Positions 9,570 to 19,364 of a stretch of 64,000 nucleotides of DNA are shown piece after piece. The stretch spans positions 133,890-197,889 of the forward strand of contig NZ_MCUW01000010.1 of assembly GCF_002873335.1 (NCBI RefSeq), read 5' to 3'. The position numbers and the translations under genes are program-made. Below the pieces are notes generated by a model. It searched no databases. It saw only the letters and a list, made by a program, of their open reading frames with translations, and was not told the DNA's origin. Each line of letters starts with the position of its first letter. Positions within the stretch are counted from its first letter, which is position 1. This stretch comes from Vibrio sp. 10N.286.49.B1 (lineage in GTDB: Bacteria > Pseudomonadota > Gammaproteobacteria > Enterobacterales > Vibrionaceae).

Positions 9570-10148
9570 GTGAAACTTCTTAAATTTGGTCTTGGGCTAT
9601 CACTTTTATTGACCAGTGCTACGTCAAGCGCAGATAGCTTTCAGTTTTTGGTGGGGGTCGACACTGGTAAGTCTTTTGCTGGTGGTATCGAAGGGACAAT
9701 CTATGACAACTATATCATCGGTGCTCAAGCGAACTTAGATTCTACCGATAGTTATAACTCTGGACCATATTCGCATTCTACGATCAGCGATGCTACTTAT
9801 ACTCAGAAACGTTCAGCACAATACTACACTTTATACACTGGCTATCGGTTCACTAAGTCTGCTGTTGAAGGTTTGGCTATTAAGGTAGGCGTAACACAAA
9901 TGAGGCTCACAATGAGTGCGGATGTGTATGGGACTGAGAATGGTGACGCTGCATCTGAAGAGTTATATAAAATCAACGAATCTAAACTCTTACCGTTTAT
10001 CGGCGTTGGTTATCCAATTGCTGAACGTTTGACGTTAAATGTCCACGCGAGTTTTGGTGGATTAGAAATGATTACGGTGGATGGTCAGCAAGAATCTACA
10101 GGGATAGATGCCACGAATGTGAGCTTTCTCGTTGGATTTAGGTTCTAA
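9570..10148 (+). CDS. Outer-membrane beta-barrel-like protein
   Basis: The 192-residue product starts at a GTG with GGAGA six bases upstream. It has a signal peptide of about 21 residues ending Ser-Ser-Ala, then alternating amphipathic strands and a terminal aromatic residue (SFLVGFRF), the signature of an outer-membrane barrel. Length and strand pattern fit an eight-stranded barrel of the OmpA/OmpW/OmpX size class, but I cannot assign a family. It stands alone between the LysR gene and the convergent torYZ operon. Confidence 0.7.
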   Translation: MKLLKFGLGLSLLLTSATSSADSFQFLVGVDTGKSFAGGIEGTIYDNYIIGAQANLDSTDSYNSGPYSHSTISDATYTQKRSAQYYTLYTGYRFTKSAVEGLAIKVGVTQMRLTMSADVYGTENGDAASEELYKINESKLLPFIGVGYPIAERLTLNVHASFGGLEMITVDGQQESTGIDATNVSFLVGFRF

Positions 10149-10217
10149 GGCCAACATGCTAGATGTTACAAGATACAAGGATGTAATCGAAACTTGTCTC
10201 TGTCTTCTTGAATGAAT

Positions 10218-10240
10218 AAGCCCAAGCACTGCTTGGGCTT
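10218..10240. terminator. Bidirectional terminator hairpin
   Basis: AAGCCCAAGC and GCTTGGGCTT form a 10-bp perfect stem with a 3-nt loop between the convergent barrel-protein and torZ genes. A- and T-rich edges on both sides allow use in both directions. Confidence 0.75.
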
Positions 10241-10299
10241 ATTAGTGGACGGGTTATCTACCGTCCGGTTAGTGTTTCGGGTTGAACAATACCGAGCCG

Positions 10300-12747
10300 C
10301 TATGCCCCTTTAGGTGGCGTAAACGCCATCATATCAAGGACTTTACCAGTGTATTTTTCGATACGAACTAATGACGAGTTCGCCGCACATCCATTAGCGA
10401 GGCGAGAGGTGGGAATGTCGCTTGTTAACACGTTCGCACCACCATTGCGACAGATCCCCGTTTCAGGGTCTAAGTCGGGCCAGCCCCCTTCATGGATACA
10501 TACTGAGCCTTGTTTAATGCCATCGCTCACGAGCGCGCCAACCAACACCTCACCGCGATCGTTATAAGCACGAACCAAATCGCCCGATTGAATACCGCGC
10601 GCTTTTGCATCGGCAGTATTGATGGTAATCGGTTCTCGATTAGCAATAGCATACTCGTCGCGAAGCTTGGCATAGTTGAATTGACTGTGTAAACGATGGG
10701 CGGCATGCGCCGTCATTAGTTGCAATTCACCTTCTTTGGCCGTGCCACTAAATTCAGTAGGTGGCAGCCAAGTTGGATGAGCTGGGCAATCTTTATAGCC
10801 ATAGCCTTCAATGGTTTTCGAGTAAATCTCGATACGACCACTTGGTGTACCTAGTGGATTCAAAACCGGGTCTTTTCTAAACTCAGCATGTTGAACGTAA
10901 GCCGCGGCCTTCTTATTCATCTTCATTTCAATCAGCTGATTGTCGTCCCAGAACTTCCCAAAGTTTGGCATACGAACCCTTGCAGCACGCCCTCCTTTTT
11001 GCGCCGCCTCATAGAACCCTTTAAGCCAATCCATCTCGGTTTTGCCTTCAGTATAGACGTCATGCCCGCCTGTTCTTATTTGCTCTGACATATCAGCAAA
11101 AACAGCAAAATCACTTCGTGCTTCACCTTGTGGCTCAACCACTTTTTTCATTGGAACAAGGTGTTGGTTACTGTAGTCACCGGTCATGGTTAAGTCATTA
11201 CGCTCAAAGGATGTCGTAATGGGCAGCACAATATCGGCATGCTTAGCCGCGGCGGTCCAATAGATCTCTGATATGACAATGAGTTCCGGTTTTTGCCATG
11301 CCTTGATCAGGCGGTTAGTGTCTTGGTGATGAGTAAAGTTAGCGCCACCCGCCCACCAAATCATCTTGATATCAGGGAAGGTTAATTCATGTCCGTTGTG
11401 TTGATAATTGGCGCCAGGGTTTTCTAGTGCCTCGACGATGCGCGCAACAGGGAATGCATTGACGGCGCCCGAGACTGCCCAGTCGTTACCTGCCGAAGAT
11501 CCGCCACCAATAGAAGATGAAATCGCTGGCAACACGCCTGCATCACGTGTTGGGTTCCCGCCATTCGAATAATGGTAGGAGAAGCCAAAGCCCCCCCCTG
11601 GAAGACCTATTTGGCCTAGCATGGCGGCAAGAGTCGCGATCATCCAGTGACGTTGTTCTCCGTATTGTTGGCGTTGGATTCCCCAACCTGCCATCAACAT
11701 GGTGCGATTTGAGCTGAAGATATCCGCCAGCAGTTCAAGCTGCTTTGCCGGCACCCCAGTGATGTCCGCTGCCCATTCTGATGTTTTTTCAACACCGTCT
11801 TCTTTGCCGAGTAAATAGGCCTCGAATTTGTCGTAACCCGTGGTGTATTTATCAAGGAAGGCTTTATCGTGTTTTCCTTTGCTGACCAGTGAGTGTGCGA
11901 TGCCGAGCAGCATGGCCACATCAGTCATTGGGCGAGGGGCAATCCATTGGATGTTATCACCGAAGAAATCGATAGTCTCAGAGCGCATTGGGTCAATGGC
12001 TATAATGGTTTTTCCCGATTTTTTTAGCTGATGGAAAAACTCTAAGCCAGAGCAGTCCGTTGAGCTCCATGCAATCTTGAGTGTATTGATCGGATTCATG
12101 CCCCAAAGGACGACGACATCGCTGCTTTCCAATACGACAGGGTGACTGGTTTGCTGTTCATAGACTTCAATCGACCCCATAACATGCGGCATGATGACTT
12201 GCGCAGCACCCGTTGAGTAATCGCCTAAATGTCCAGAATAACCACCCGCCAAGCTCATATAACGTTGCAACAACGTTTGTGCTTTGTGGAGAACCCCTGA
12301 AGAGCGCCAGCCGTATGAGCCGGCAAATATAGATTCAGGACCGTTCTCTTTACGAATCCGCATGTGTTGTTCGTGGATGAGCTTGTACGCATCATCCCAT
12401 GACACTTGAACGTACTCATCTTTACCACGCGTGCCTTTAGGGGCGGTAGGATCGTCTAAATAGCCTTTACGGACCATCGGGTGTTCGATACGTGCTTTTG
12501 TGTACACCTGATCAGGGCCAGTAGACTGCAAACTATTGGGAACGGTTTGCGCTAACGCATTCTTGGTAGCAACCAGCTTCCCGTCTTTTACTTCGCATAG
12601 CATTGGGCCCATGCGACCAGCGGTCAATACACCCGATCCTCGTTTTGAGGCGGCGGCAGCGGACAGAGGCGTTAGGGAAGTAAAGGCGGCAGCACCTGCT
12701 GCCATTGACGTCCCTTTTAGGAATCCGCGACGTGTGATATCAGTCAT
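10300..12747 (-). CDS. torZ: Trimethylamine-N-oxide reductase, TorZ type
   Basis: The 815-residue periplasmic molybdoenzyme reduces TMAO, and usually other N- and S-oxides, to trimethylamine as the last step of anaerobic respiration. A twin-arginine signal (TRRGFLKG, residues 5-12) sends it to the periplasm already folded with bis-MGD cofactor. The serine in GDYSTGAAQ (Ser178, about 149 in the mature protein) is the expected molybdenum ligand. Sequence follows E. coli TorZ closely. The missing N-terminal Fe-S cysteine motif agrees with the DMSO/TMAO reductase group. It lies 18 nt after the pentaheme cytochrome gene, forming a torYZ operon. No TorD chaperone gene is in the window. Confidence 0.93.
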   Translation of the reverse strand: MTDITRRGFLKGTSMAAGAAAFTSLTPLSAAAASKRGSGVLTAGRMGPMLCEVKDGKLVATKNALAQTVPNSLQSTGPDQVYTKARIEHPMVRKGYLDDPTAPKGTRGKDEYVQVSWDDAYKLIHEQHMRIRKENGPESIFAGSYGWRSSGVLHKAQTLLQRYMSLAGGYSGHLGDYSTGAAQVIMPHVMGSIEVYEQQTSHPVVLESSDVVVLWGMNPINTLKIAWSSTDCSGLEFFHQLKKSGKTIIAIDPMRSETIDFFGDNIQWIAPRPMTDVAMLLGIAHSLVSKGKHDKAFLDKYTTGYDKFEAYLLGKEDGVEKTSEWAADITGVPAKQLELLADIFSSNRTMLMAGWGIQRQQYGEQRHWMIATLAAMLGQIGLPGGGFGFSYHYSNGGNPTRDAGVLPAISSSIGGGSSAGNDWAVSGAVNAFPVARIVEALENPGANYQHNGHELTFPDIKMIWWAGGANFTHHQDTNRLIKAWQKPELIVISEIYWTAAAKHADIVLPITTSFERNDLTMTGDYSNQHLVPMKKVVEPQGEARSDFAVFADMSEQIRTGGHDVYTEGKTEMDWLKGFYEAAQKGGRAARVRMPNFGKFWDDNQLIEMKMNKKAAAYVQHAEFRKDPVLNPLGTPSGRIEIYSKTIEGYGYKDCPAHPTWLPPTEFSGTAKEGELQLMTAHAAHRLHSQFNYAKLRDEYAIANREPITINTADAKARGIQSGDLVRAYNDRGEVLVGALVSDGIKQGSVCIHEGGWPDLDPETGICRNGGANVLTSDIPTSRLANGCAANSSLVRIEKYTGKVLDMMAFTPPKGA

Positions 12748-12765
12748 AGTAATGTCCTTGTTGTT

Positions 12766-13860
12766 TTAGTGACCAACCACGTCTTTTGCGTGGTTTTGGA
12801 AGAATTTAGTTAAGATCTCGAGATCAAGGGCTGAGATATCGGTACGCTCACCCATGCCTTTTGCCACTGGGCCCCAGGCGTTGACCGTGAAATGATTCGA
12901 AGGGATCTTGGCATGACAGGTTGAGCAGTAGACATTATCGAGCTCTTCAGCGTAAGCCCACAAAGGATCTGGGCTGCTAAGAACCGGTGCATCGATTTGG
13001 GCGGTGAGTACAGCACTGCGCCATTCATTACCATATTCGTCAGCAGCGTAGTCGCCAATTTTAAGCGTATTTTGTCCTTCGTCAGACAGCATGGCGATGA
13101 TGCTTCGCTTACCCTCAGCCATGTAGAGCACCTGCTCTGCTCCTTTCATCTGGTAACCTGACAATTGGATGGTTCTGACGTCGTCCTTTCTATCGACAAC
13201 CGCCATTTTGACCGCAGGATTAATGGAGCCGAGATCGCCTAATGAGATCTTAGCGACAGAGTACACTTCCTTTGCATCAACGGTCGTTTGCTCTGCTTTA
13301 GCGACGACTCGGTTGTAGGCTTCGCTGTCGAGTTCAGGCTCTGGCGCAAAGTGTGCGACACCTTTGTGGCAATCAATACACGTTTGATTATTGGCAATAC
13401 CGTATTCGTGCATTTTTGCTGCGTCTTCTGACTGTTCATAATTGTCCATTGCATCGAATGAGTGACATGAACGACAGGTAGCCGAATCGTTAGCTCTTAG
13501 TTGAGCCCAGACGGTTTCGGCCATTGCCATGCGGTGTTCTTCATACTTGTCTTCCGTATCAATTTTGCCAGTAACAAATTCGTGGTAAATGTCTTTTGAG
13601 GCGCGGATCTTAGTGATCACATAATCGATTGGATCAGAAGGAATATGACAGTCTGAGCATTCCGCGCGAATGCCTTTGGCATTGGTGAAATGAACGGACC
13701 CTTGATATTCCTCATAGGGGATTTGCATGGTGTGGCAAGAGATACAAAACTCGGTGCTTGAGGTTTTATGCATGATGGCAGCACTGCCGCCAAAGGTTAA
13801 CCAACCGATGAGAATACCTACGAGGGTGATGAGTAGTACATGTCTTTTTTTTATATTCAT
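12766..13860 (-). CDS. torY: Pentaheme c-type cytochrome, TorY/TorC family
   Basis: This 364-residue membrane-anchored cytochrome passes electrons from menaquinol to the TMAO reductase. An N-terminal membrane segment (residues 8-30) is followed by four CXXCH heme sites, CISCH, CSDCH, CRSCH and CIDCH, in the NapC/NirT-type domain. A fifth, CSTCH, lies in the C-terminal monoheme domain that contacts the reductase. Five hemes and a length near 366 aa match TorY/TorC. It is the first gene of the operon. FNR- and NarL/NarP-like sites lie just upstream. Confidence 0.93.
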   Translation of the reverse strand: MNIKKRHVLLITLVGILIGWLTFGGSAAIMHKTSSTEFCISCHTMQIPYEEYQGSVHFTNAKGIRAECSDCHIPSDPIDYVITKIRASKDIYHEFVTGKIDTEDKYEEHRMAMAETVWAQLRANDSATCRSCHSFDAMDNYEQSEDAAKMHEYGIANNQTCIDCHKGVAHFAPEPELDSEAYNRVVAKAEQTTVDAKEVYSVAKISLGDLGSINPAVKMAVVDRKDDVRTIQLSGYQMKGAEQVLYMAEGKRSIIAMLSDEGQNTLKIGDYAADEYGNEWRSAVLTAQIDAPVLSSPDPLWAYAEELDNVYCSTCHAKIPSNHFTVNAWGPVAKGMGERTDISALDLEILTKFFQNHAKDVVGH

Positions 13861-13905
13861 GATGATTTATTAACAACTGTGTCATTTGGTAACTTCTCTT
13901 AAAAG

Positions 13906-13921
13906 TACTCCTTAAGGGGTA
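13906..13921 (-). promoter_or_regulatory. Predicted NarL/NarP 7-2-7 site in the torYZ promoter
   Basis: TACTCCT-TA-AGGGGTA fits the TACYYMT heptamer and its inverted partner with the 2-bp spacing preferred by NarP and NarL. Its centre is about 53 bp before the torY start, between the FNR-like site and the gene. If transcription begins where the FNR site predicts, this element covers the core promoter and would repress in nitrate. Confidence 0.65.
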
Positions 13922-13930
13922 TCCCTATGA

Positions 13931-13944
13931 TTGATTTGAATCAT
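13931..13944 (-). promoter_or_regulatory. Predicted FNR site in the torYZ promoter
   Basis: TTGAT-TTGA-ATCAT matches the FNR consensus TTGAT-N4-ATCAA except for the last base. Centred about 77 bp before the torY ATG, it would place a class II start site near 13896. This fits anaerobic induction of a respiratory reductase. Confidence 0.65.
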
Positions 13945-13975
13945 GATTATTCACTCAAATTTCAATGATTTTTTG

Positions 13976-14452
13976 TTATGTGGATGAGCTCACTTTTATT
14001 TCGTCATTCAAGCCTTCAATCAGGAACCTTGCACCGTCACCATGAGATGACACCTCATCATTAGGATTAAACAGGCCGCAGCTTTTTAGTGACAAGCAAC
14101 CGCAGCCGATGCAGGTGTCTAGATTATTTCGAAGCCTTTGCATCTCTAGTATTTTTTGATCCAGCGTCGATGCCCAGCGTTTGGACAGCCGTTCCCAATC
14201 TCTTTTGTTAGGCTGTCTCGAGTCTGGTAGCGAGGAGAGTGCGGAATGGATCTCATTAAGAGAAACACCCACTTGCTGGGCGGCGCGAATAACAGAGATG
14301 GTGCGTAGGGTTGCGGCATGGTAGCGTCGTTGGTTACCATCGGTGCGAATGGAATGAATTAACCCTTTTGATTCATAAAATCGAAGAGCAGAGGCCGCAA
14401 CACCACTACGTTCTGCCGCTTCACCTATCGTAAAAAAACGGGTTTTCTTCAT
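13976..14452 (-). CDS. soxR: Redox-sensitive MerR-family regulator SoxR
   Basis: The 158-residue protein has the MerR winged helix-turn-helix (residues 7-75, IGEAAERSGVAASALRFYESKGL), a dimerisation helix, and the four cysteines of the [2Fe-2S] cluster in CIGCGCLSLKSC (C-x2-C-x-C-x5-C). This is the SoxR signature. Oxidation of the cluster by redox-cycling drugs switches on target promoters with a long spacer. Such a promoter lies immediately upstream, pointing away from soxR. In many non-enteric bacteria SoxR controls efflux or reductase genes directly; the original target here appears to be lost. Confidence 0.92.
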   Translation of the reverse strand: MKKTRFFTIGEAAERSGVAASALRFYESKGLIHSIRTDGNQRRYHAATLRTISVIRAAQQVGVSLNEIHSALSSLPDSRQPNKRDWERLSKRWASTLDQKILEMQRLRNNLDTCIGCGCLSLKSCGLFNPNDEVSSHGDGARFLIEGLNDEIKVSSST

Positions 14453-14476
14453 ATGTTAATCTCACTAAATAATCAA

Positions 14477-14507
14477 TTGACTTAAAGTTACCTTTAACTT
14501 TTATCCT
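14477..14507 (+). promoter_or_regulatory. SoxR/MerR-type promoter with 19-bp spacer
   Basis: TTGACT (14477-14482) and TATCCT (14502-14507) are separated by exactly 19 bp. The spacer contains the 18-bp dyad AAAGTTA-CCTT-TAACTTT (14484-14501). This is the diagnostic layout of promoters activated by MerR-family regulators, and soxR is divergent 25 bp away. It faces the decayed kinase at 14571. Confidence 0.8.
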
Positions 14508-14570
14508 AGCACAACATTTGCGAGCAATAGGATAAAATATCATGTCGACACATACACCAGCTTACCTAAT

Positions 14571-14984
14571 ATGCAGGCGACAGTGGAGGTCTTGCTCAAC
14601 ATTGTTAAGCAAGAAAATCCGGAGCATAAAAATACACTGAGTGAGTTTTCATCCGCAGATATCGACCTCCATCAATCGCTTAGTAAGCGACACACTGGTG
14701 TTCAATTTACACTGAAAATAATGGACAACACACGTCTAAACTTCGCACCAACAGTGTTTAATATGTTGTTGAAAAACCTCGTAGATAACGTAGTGCGCTT
14801 TACTGAAAACGGTGAGTTCTGTGTCGAAGTGTTGGAGCAATTAATTACCGTGTAAGATTCAGGTTGCGGTATGGGAATGAGCAATGATTTGGACCATGGA
14901 TTAGGTTTACCAGGCGACCTATCCGTTCCCATGGCGGCCGTGTTTATGCGATTTTTGTCACGACTGCTACTTTATACGGGTTAA
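14571..14984 (+). pseudogene. Degenerate C-terminal fragment of a sensor histidine kinase
   Basis: The frame encodes a HATPase-like N box (KNLVDNVVRFTENG), then a stop codon at 14853. Reading through, the G1 box DSGCGMG and GLGL follow, after which a frameshift moves the expected HGGRV motif into another frame (near 14930). The N-terminal sensor, HAMP and phospho-acceptor histidine regions are missing. Truncation, nonsense codon and frameshift together show a pseudogene. The first 94 codons could still be translated but would lack ATP-binding motifs. It sits directly behind the SoxR-type promoter. Confidence 0.8.
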
Positions 14985-15068
14985 ATACTACACAGTATGA
15001 GCATATATTGTGTATTAATTTGCAGTTGACGGTTAACAGCTAATGGTCAATGGTTAGGGGAATTCAAA

Positions 15069-15506
15069 ATGGTAATAAACATCCGCGGTGTTATGACTGT
15101 TGCCTTGGTTTTATCTTCATTGAATGGGTATGCATCAGCATCCAATGTTGCCGACTTTTCAACCTCTCTGGACTATGCGCAAGTCACCAGCGTGGTTGCA
15201 ACCCAAAGTCGCGATGGTAACTGGTGTTTTGACACAACGGTAAGACACAATGATGAAGGATGGAGGCATTATGCAGATGGTTGGGAAGTCCTCGATTTGG
15301 CGGGCAATCAGCTTGGCTACCGTCACCTCGCTCATCCCCACGATAACGAACAACCGTTCACGCGTGGTCTGTGTGGTATATCGATCCCTAAAGAGGTGAC
15401 GACCGTTGTGGTCCGAGCAAGGTGCAATGTACATGGTTATGGTGGTAAAGCGGTCACAATAGACGTAACGCCGCGTTCCGAGGCGCGCTTTTCTGTCAAC
15501 AATTAA
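15069..15506 (+). CDS. Small exported protein of unknown function
   Basis: This 145-residue protein has a signal peptide ending Ala-Ser-Ala near residue 24. The mature part contains three cysteines and a compact beta-rich core, with GWRHYADGWEVLDL and HPHDNEQPFTRGLCG as the most distinctive stretches. GGGGA precedes the ATG. I recall similar small exported proteins in marine proteobacteria but cannot name a characterised family. It is followed after 83 nt by the VOC-family gene on the same strand. Confidence 0.65.
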   Translation: MVINIRGVMTVALVLSSLNGYASASNVADFSTSLDYAQVTSVVATQSRDGNWCFDTTVRHNDEGWRHYADGWEVLDLAGNQLGYRHLAHPHDNEQPFTRGLCGISIPKEVTTVVVRARCNVHGYGGKAVTIDVTPRSEARFSVNN

Positions 15507-15589
15507 GAGCGAACCCATTAGGCTAAGAGTCAGGAATCTAGAGTGAGCGAGTCGCCTCACATTGTCATTTAACGAGAAAGGATAATCAA

Positions 15590-15970
15590 ATGTTCAGTCA
15601 TGTCATGATCGGCACCGATGATATCAAACAAGCGAAGACATTTTACGACGCAGTGATGCACGTATTGGGTTTTGATGAGGGTGTTATTGATGAAAAAGGT
15701 CGTTGTATGTACATCAGCCCCACCGGAGTATTGGGATTAACGAACCCAATCAATGGTAGTGGTGCCAGCCATGGGAATGGGATGACTATCGGTTTTTTAG
15801 CCAATAGCCCAGAAGTCGTGCATGAATGGCATAAGGTTGGACTTGCTAACGGTGGCACTGAAATAGAGGAGCCACCAGGGGAGAGAGGTACCGGCTCTCG
15901 CCGTTTATACATGGCGTATCTGCTCGACCCACAGGGTAATAAAATTTGTGTTACGCATTTTTTGTCGTAG
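15590..15970 (+). CDS. VOC (glyoxalase/bleomycin-resistance) family protein
   Basis: The 126-residue protein has the paired beta-alpha-beta-beta-beta modules of the vicinal oxygen chelate fold. It starts with FSHVMIGTDDIKQAKTFYDAVM and ends with the typical LLDPQGNKICVTH. These proteins are metal-dependent lyases, dioxygenases or drug-binding proteins; the substrate cannot be read here. AAAGGA precedes the ATG. It ends at a strong shared terminator. Confidence 0.85.
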   Translation: MFSHVMIGTDDIKQAKTFYDAVMHVLGFDEGVIDEKGRCMYISPTGVLGLTNPINGSGASHGNGMTIGFLANSPEVVHEWHKVGLANGGTEIEEPPGERGTGSRRLYMAYLLDPQGNKICVTHFLS

Positions 15971-16003
15971 ATATAACGTGATTATTTTAAGTTATTAACG
16001 CTA

Positions 16004-16040
16004 ACGCAAAAAGGCTCAACCAATGTGAGCCTTTTTGCGT
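16004..16040. terminator. Strong bidirectional terminator
   Basis: A 15-bp perfect stem (16004-16018 with 16026-16040) has a 7-nt loop. A5 on the left and T5 on the right of the stem give U-tracts in both directions. It separates the convergent VOC and BOF genes. Confidence 0.88.
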
Positions 16041-16047
16041 ATTAAAA

Positions 16048-16416
16048 TCAGGATTGGCTAGCGATAACAACACGGTTTACATCGATACTCGCGTCTTCCC
16101 AGCTGTCTTTATCTATGCTGCCCGTGATGGTAATGCTGTCGTTTGGTGTGACATGTAATCCAGCCCATTTATTGTCGTCAATTTCAATGACAATGGTATT
16201 TTTTCCGTCGGTGAATTGATATTCCTCATCCCCTAAAGAATGGGTGATTTTCCCCGTGAGTTCGACCCGTGCATCGTCACGGCTATCCAGTGCCTCTTCC
16301 ACTGTAGTTTGCACACCTAAACTAGGGCCGTTGAAGCCGTCTTTGGCTGGGAGCGTATTTGCCGCAGCAAGACTAGAAGATAAAATAAGTGTTGTTGCGA
16401 TAATTACGTTTTTCAT
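16048..16416 (-). CDS. BOF-family (YgiW/YdeI) periplasmic OB-fold stress protein
   Basis: This 122-residue protein has a signal peptide ending Ala-Ala-Ala (about residue 19) and one OB-fold domain. The segments VELTGKITHSLGDEEYQFTDGKN and ITITGSIDKD are typical of the YgiW/YdeI/VisP group (about 130 aa). Family members bind sugars or other ligands in the periplasm and help tolerate peroxide, acid or cationic peptides. Upstream, TTCAT is repeated with 11-bp phasing (16497 and 16508), the spacing used by OmpR-type response regulators, so two-component control is possible. Confidence 0.88.
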   Translation of the reverse strand: MKNVIIATTLILSSSLAAANTLPAKDGFNGPSLGVQTTVEEALDSRDDARVELTGKITHSLGDEEYQFTDGKNTIVIEIDDNKWAGLHVTPNDSITITGSIDKDSWEDASIDVNRVVIASQS

Positions 16417-16781
16417 AAGTGCCTCTAAGTAGACTGGGTACGTTCTTGATGGTGCTACTATGCATGAGGGGATATTAACGCGGCTTTAAAATAATATTCA
16501 TAATTCGTTCATGTTGGAAAAAGTCGAATGATATTTTTTGTTTTTATTTTAAGATCTTGATTTAAAATGATTAAATTTTAGTGTTGGCATTTGATGTTTT
16601 TTGCATCTTAGGGTTTGAACCCATGTTTACAGGTCTCGCAAACCGTTCCGTCGTCTCCTAAGTCCATTACTTTTCTATCGGATAGATTCTTTACGTGTGG
16701 TACCACTATCTAAATTTGAACCTAATACTCCTCAACCCTGCTTGGGTAAGGAGTATTAGTGAGTGCAAAAGCGAGGGAGCG
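16417..16781. terminator. Intergenic region with a hairpin downstream of the chemoreceptor
   Basis: About 365 bases contain the promoter of the BOF gene on the left and no convincing coding frame. On the right, CTAATACTCCT (16722-16732) and AGGAGTATTAG (16749-16759) form an 11-bp stem with an inner ACCC/GGGT pairing. This is the likely transcription end for the chemoreceptor gene, without a clean U-tract. The remaining sequence shows nothing recognisable. Confidence 0.55.
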
Positions 16782-18710
16782 TTAGACCTTGAATCGGCTG
16801 ATTAAGGTTTCCACTTGCTGATTTAATACCAGAATATTGGCGGACTCTTCTACTTGGCTGTGGCTCAGTGTATTTAGGGCGTTGACGAGATCGTTAATCT
16901 TATGAATGTTTTCATTCACACTTTGAATCACGGTGTTTTGTTCACTTGATGAGGTTGAAATTTCAGCATTGTAGCTGCTAATCGTCTCAATCTGTTGATC
17001 GAGAGTGCCAAGCATTGCTACTGCATGGTCGACTTGTTGGCGAGTCTCGGCGCAATTTTCCTTGGTATGTTCAATGGAAGTTACAAGACTGTCTGATTTA
17101 TCTTGTAATGTCGCCAATGCCTTGCCAATTTCAGAGGTGCTGATTTGGGTGCGATTAGCTAGGGCGCGAACCTCATCGGCAACGACCGCAAAACCTCGAC
17201 CGTGTTCGCCTGCGCGCGCCGCTTCAATGGATGCATTCAGTGCTAACAAGTTAGTTTGTTCAGCGATACTGCCGATCATGTTAACGATAGATTGAATGCT
17301 TTGAGTTTCGTTCGCCATGTCGGCAATATCACTGGAGGTGTTGGTGATCTGGAGTTCAAGGTCGATAATATGTTGTTGAGTAGTACTGTTAATTTGCTTC
17401 GTTTCATCACTGTAATCGGACGCTTTATGTGCGGCATTAGCTGCGGCACTAGAATGTTGCTCGACGACAACAGATGCGTTTGACAGCTCGTCAATAGCGG
17501 TCACGATTTGAGTCGTTTCTAGGGTATGGGTCTCGAGCGTGCTATGTGTGTGTTGGCAACTTGCTTCGATACTTTGCGTCTTGGTTGCGAGTGCCGTTGT
17601 TGCCGATTGTACGTCTTGAAGCATGGCCTGTAGCCCATCAATGAATTGGTTAATACTCAGTGCAATATGACCCAAGTCATCATTAGTCTTGACCTCAAGT
17701 CGTTGAGTTAAGTCACCATTACCTTTTGCGAGGTCGTGAACAATGGCTTTAAGTGAAACAATGGGTTGATACAGTTTGTTTAAAATTAAGATGACAGCAA
17801 CTAGCGCGATAAGCACTGCTGCAACAATAATTAGCGTGGATTTCTGGCTTGCGCTAGCCAAGTCAGTCAATGCAATGGACTTGTTGAGTGCAACGACCAT
17901 CTGCCAAGTGGTTTGGTTACCGAGTTGAATGGGTTTGGAGATGAGTAGGGAATCGATACCAGCGATATTGGTATCAGAAAAAACAGCGGGTTGGCGAATA
18001 ACGGCCGCGATCTCAGCTGATAACGGAGAATCTTGTACACGAGTTTGCTGGGTAATATCTGGCATGGTTGATGCGATAACCAAGCCTTTGTCATCGATAA
18101 TAAAAGCGGTCGCTTCGCTGATGTAGTTCAACTCTTCTAGCTTGCGTTGCACATCGTTGAAACGAATATCGGCCATAATGACGCTGTTACTGAGTGAATA
18201 CATTACGCCAATCATCGGTGTTTGGTCACTTTTGGTAAAAAAGACATCACTAAGTGACAGGCCACGCACTTGTTTGGCATCGTTGTACCAAGGTCGCGTG
18301 GTTGGGTCGTATTTACTCTTGATACCGACACCGTTTGGAAACGACTCTGAGGGTTTTGAGGTAAATGATGAGCCATCATCAAATCCCATGACGACTTTGT
18401 CGATACCACCAAGCTCAGATGCTAGCAACATGAGCGTTTCATTGGCAATTGCGCCGTTGTTGTTTTGGTACTGTGTGGCCAACGCTGAGACGGTATCGAT
18501 AGTGCGTTGCACGGTGGTTTCAAGTTCAATGACTTCGTGTGAAAGTGAACTGTCTATCTCAGTCTGAATCCGTTGATTAACTTGACCTTGCAGCATGTTA
18601 TGCGAAAACAAGCTGGTGACGACGAGTGACAGTGTGGTGGTTAACGTTAACGCTAAGATGAGCTTGGTTTTAAAGCCAAGTGTCTTTTTAAGTGCTCGTG
18701 TAGTATTCAT
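16782..18710 (-). CDS. Methyl-accepting chemotaxis protein with dCache sensor
   Basis: This chemoreceptor has a membrane segment near the N terminus, a periplasmic Cache-type sensor of about 250 residues (with the Cache pattern [10 protein letters not shown] and [17 protein letters not shown]), a second membrane segment, HAMP, and the coiled-coil signalling domain. The hairpin tip reads [29 protein letters not shown]. It sends attractant signals to CheA/CheW. I chose the ATG at 18710 (642 aa, start MNTTRALKK); the frame extends to 18764 and GGAG lies 11 bases before 18710. A GntR-type operator shared with the alginate symporter lies upstream, so the ligand may be an alginate product. Confidence 0.9.
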   Translation of the reverse strand: MNTTRALKKTLGFKTKLILALTLTTTLSLVVTSLFSHNMLQGQVNQRIQTEIDSSLSHEVIELETTVQRTIDTVSALATQYQNNNGAIANETLMLLASELGGIDKVVMGFDDGSSFTSKPSESFPNGVGIKSKYDPTTRPWYNDAKQVRGLSLSDVFFTKSDQTPMIGVMYSLSNSVIMADIRFNDVQRKLEELNYISEATAFIIDDKGLVIASTMPDITQQTRVQDSPLSAEIAAVIRQPAVFSDTNIAGIDSLLISKPIQLGNQTTWQMVVALNKSIALTDLASASQKSTLIIVAAVLIALVAVILILNKLYQPIVSLKAIVHDLAKGNGDLTQRLEVKTNDDLGHIALSINQFIDGLQAMLQDVQSATTALATKTQSIEASCQHTHSTLETHTLETTQIVTAIDELSNASVVVEQHSSAAANAAHKASDYSDETKQINSTTQQHIIDLELQITNTSSDIADMANETQSIQSIVNMIGSIAEQTNLLALNASIEAARAGEHGRGFAVVADEVRALANRTQISTSEIGKALATLQDKSDSLVTSIEHTKENCAETRQQVDHAVAMLGTLDQQIETISSYNAEISTSSSEQNTVIQSVNENIHKINDLVNALNTLSHSQVEESANILVLNQQVETLISRFKV

Positions 18711-18873
18711 TGCAGAATAGACTCCATGTACATCCATTATTCTGGTCGAAATAGGCCTCAACATTGAGGCCCAATAACTGAACTATTTTTAGTTTTGTGG
18801 TTAAAGAAGCTCGGTATCACGCGGTGCCCATACTTCCGCAAGGTTCTTTTTCATGTAAAGGTCTTTTATGTTG

Positions 18874-18884
18874 TTGTAGTACAA
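18874..18884. promoter_or_regulatory. FadR-subfamily GntR operator upstream of the chemoreceptor
   Basis: TTGTAGTACAA fits the FadR-type GntR consensus TNGTNNNACNA. The same 11 bases occur at 19820-19830 before the symporter gene. It lies 164 bp before the chemoreceptor start. The cognate regulator is not in this window. Confidence 0.55.
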
Positions 18885-19364
18885 ATAGAGTGGATTATTA
18901 TTGGTTTTCTTGCTGTGACATGACTCATAACTCTAAAGTCGAAAGAAATTAACATTATTTTTAAAGCGTAAATTTGCGTGTAATGCTATACATTTCAATA
19001 ATTTAAATGGAAAATGCATTTTTGTCGTTAATGTGTTGATCGTGTCCTTGATAGAAGTATGATCTGTGTCGCATTTTTCTTATTTGTAATACATTAATAT
19101 TAATACCACTTCGACGTGCAAGAGCACTCGAATTGCAGCGTGAACATTCGAGTGGAACGTTCATGCGGCAAAGCGCTTTAAAAGCTGGCAGATGTTGAGT
19201 TTGTTGGCTGTGGAAATCGTGATTTGAGGTCGTCATCACTTTTCCAAAAAAGAATTGTAGATGTATCCGAGCTTGCTTTATCGAAGCAACTTCTTCCTTT
19301 TGGACCCCCAACCGGAAAGGAAAGAGTATTTGGATGACATCTACCTTGATAATAATTAGAGCAA
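18885..19364. other. Intergenic stretch without a supported gene
   Basis: This stretch separates the divergent chemoreceptor and symporter transcription units. Short frames exist on both strands (the longest 102 codons on the minus strand), but none has a ribosome site plus recognisable protein features. It may hold remnants of an older gene. I see no repeat or tRNA. Confidence 0.4.

Noticed and set aside
14571..14855. 94-codon frame read as an intact histidine kinase-like protein
   Set aside because: It lacks the sensor and histidine regions, stops before the G1 box and is frameshifted further on; called a pseudogene.
19003..19311. 102-codon minus-strand frame between the chemoreceptor and the symporter
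   Set aside because: No ribosome site, odd composition and no recognisable motif. The plus strand of the same stretch also has open pieces, so it looks like remnant or chance.
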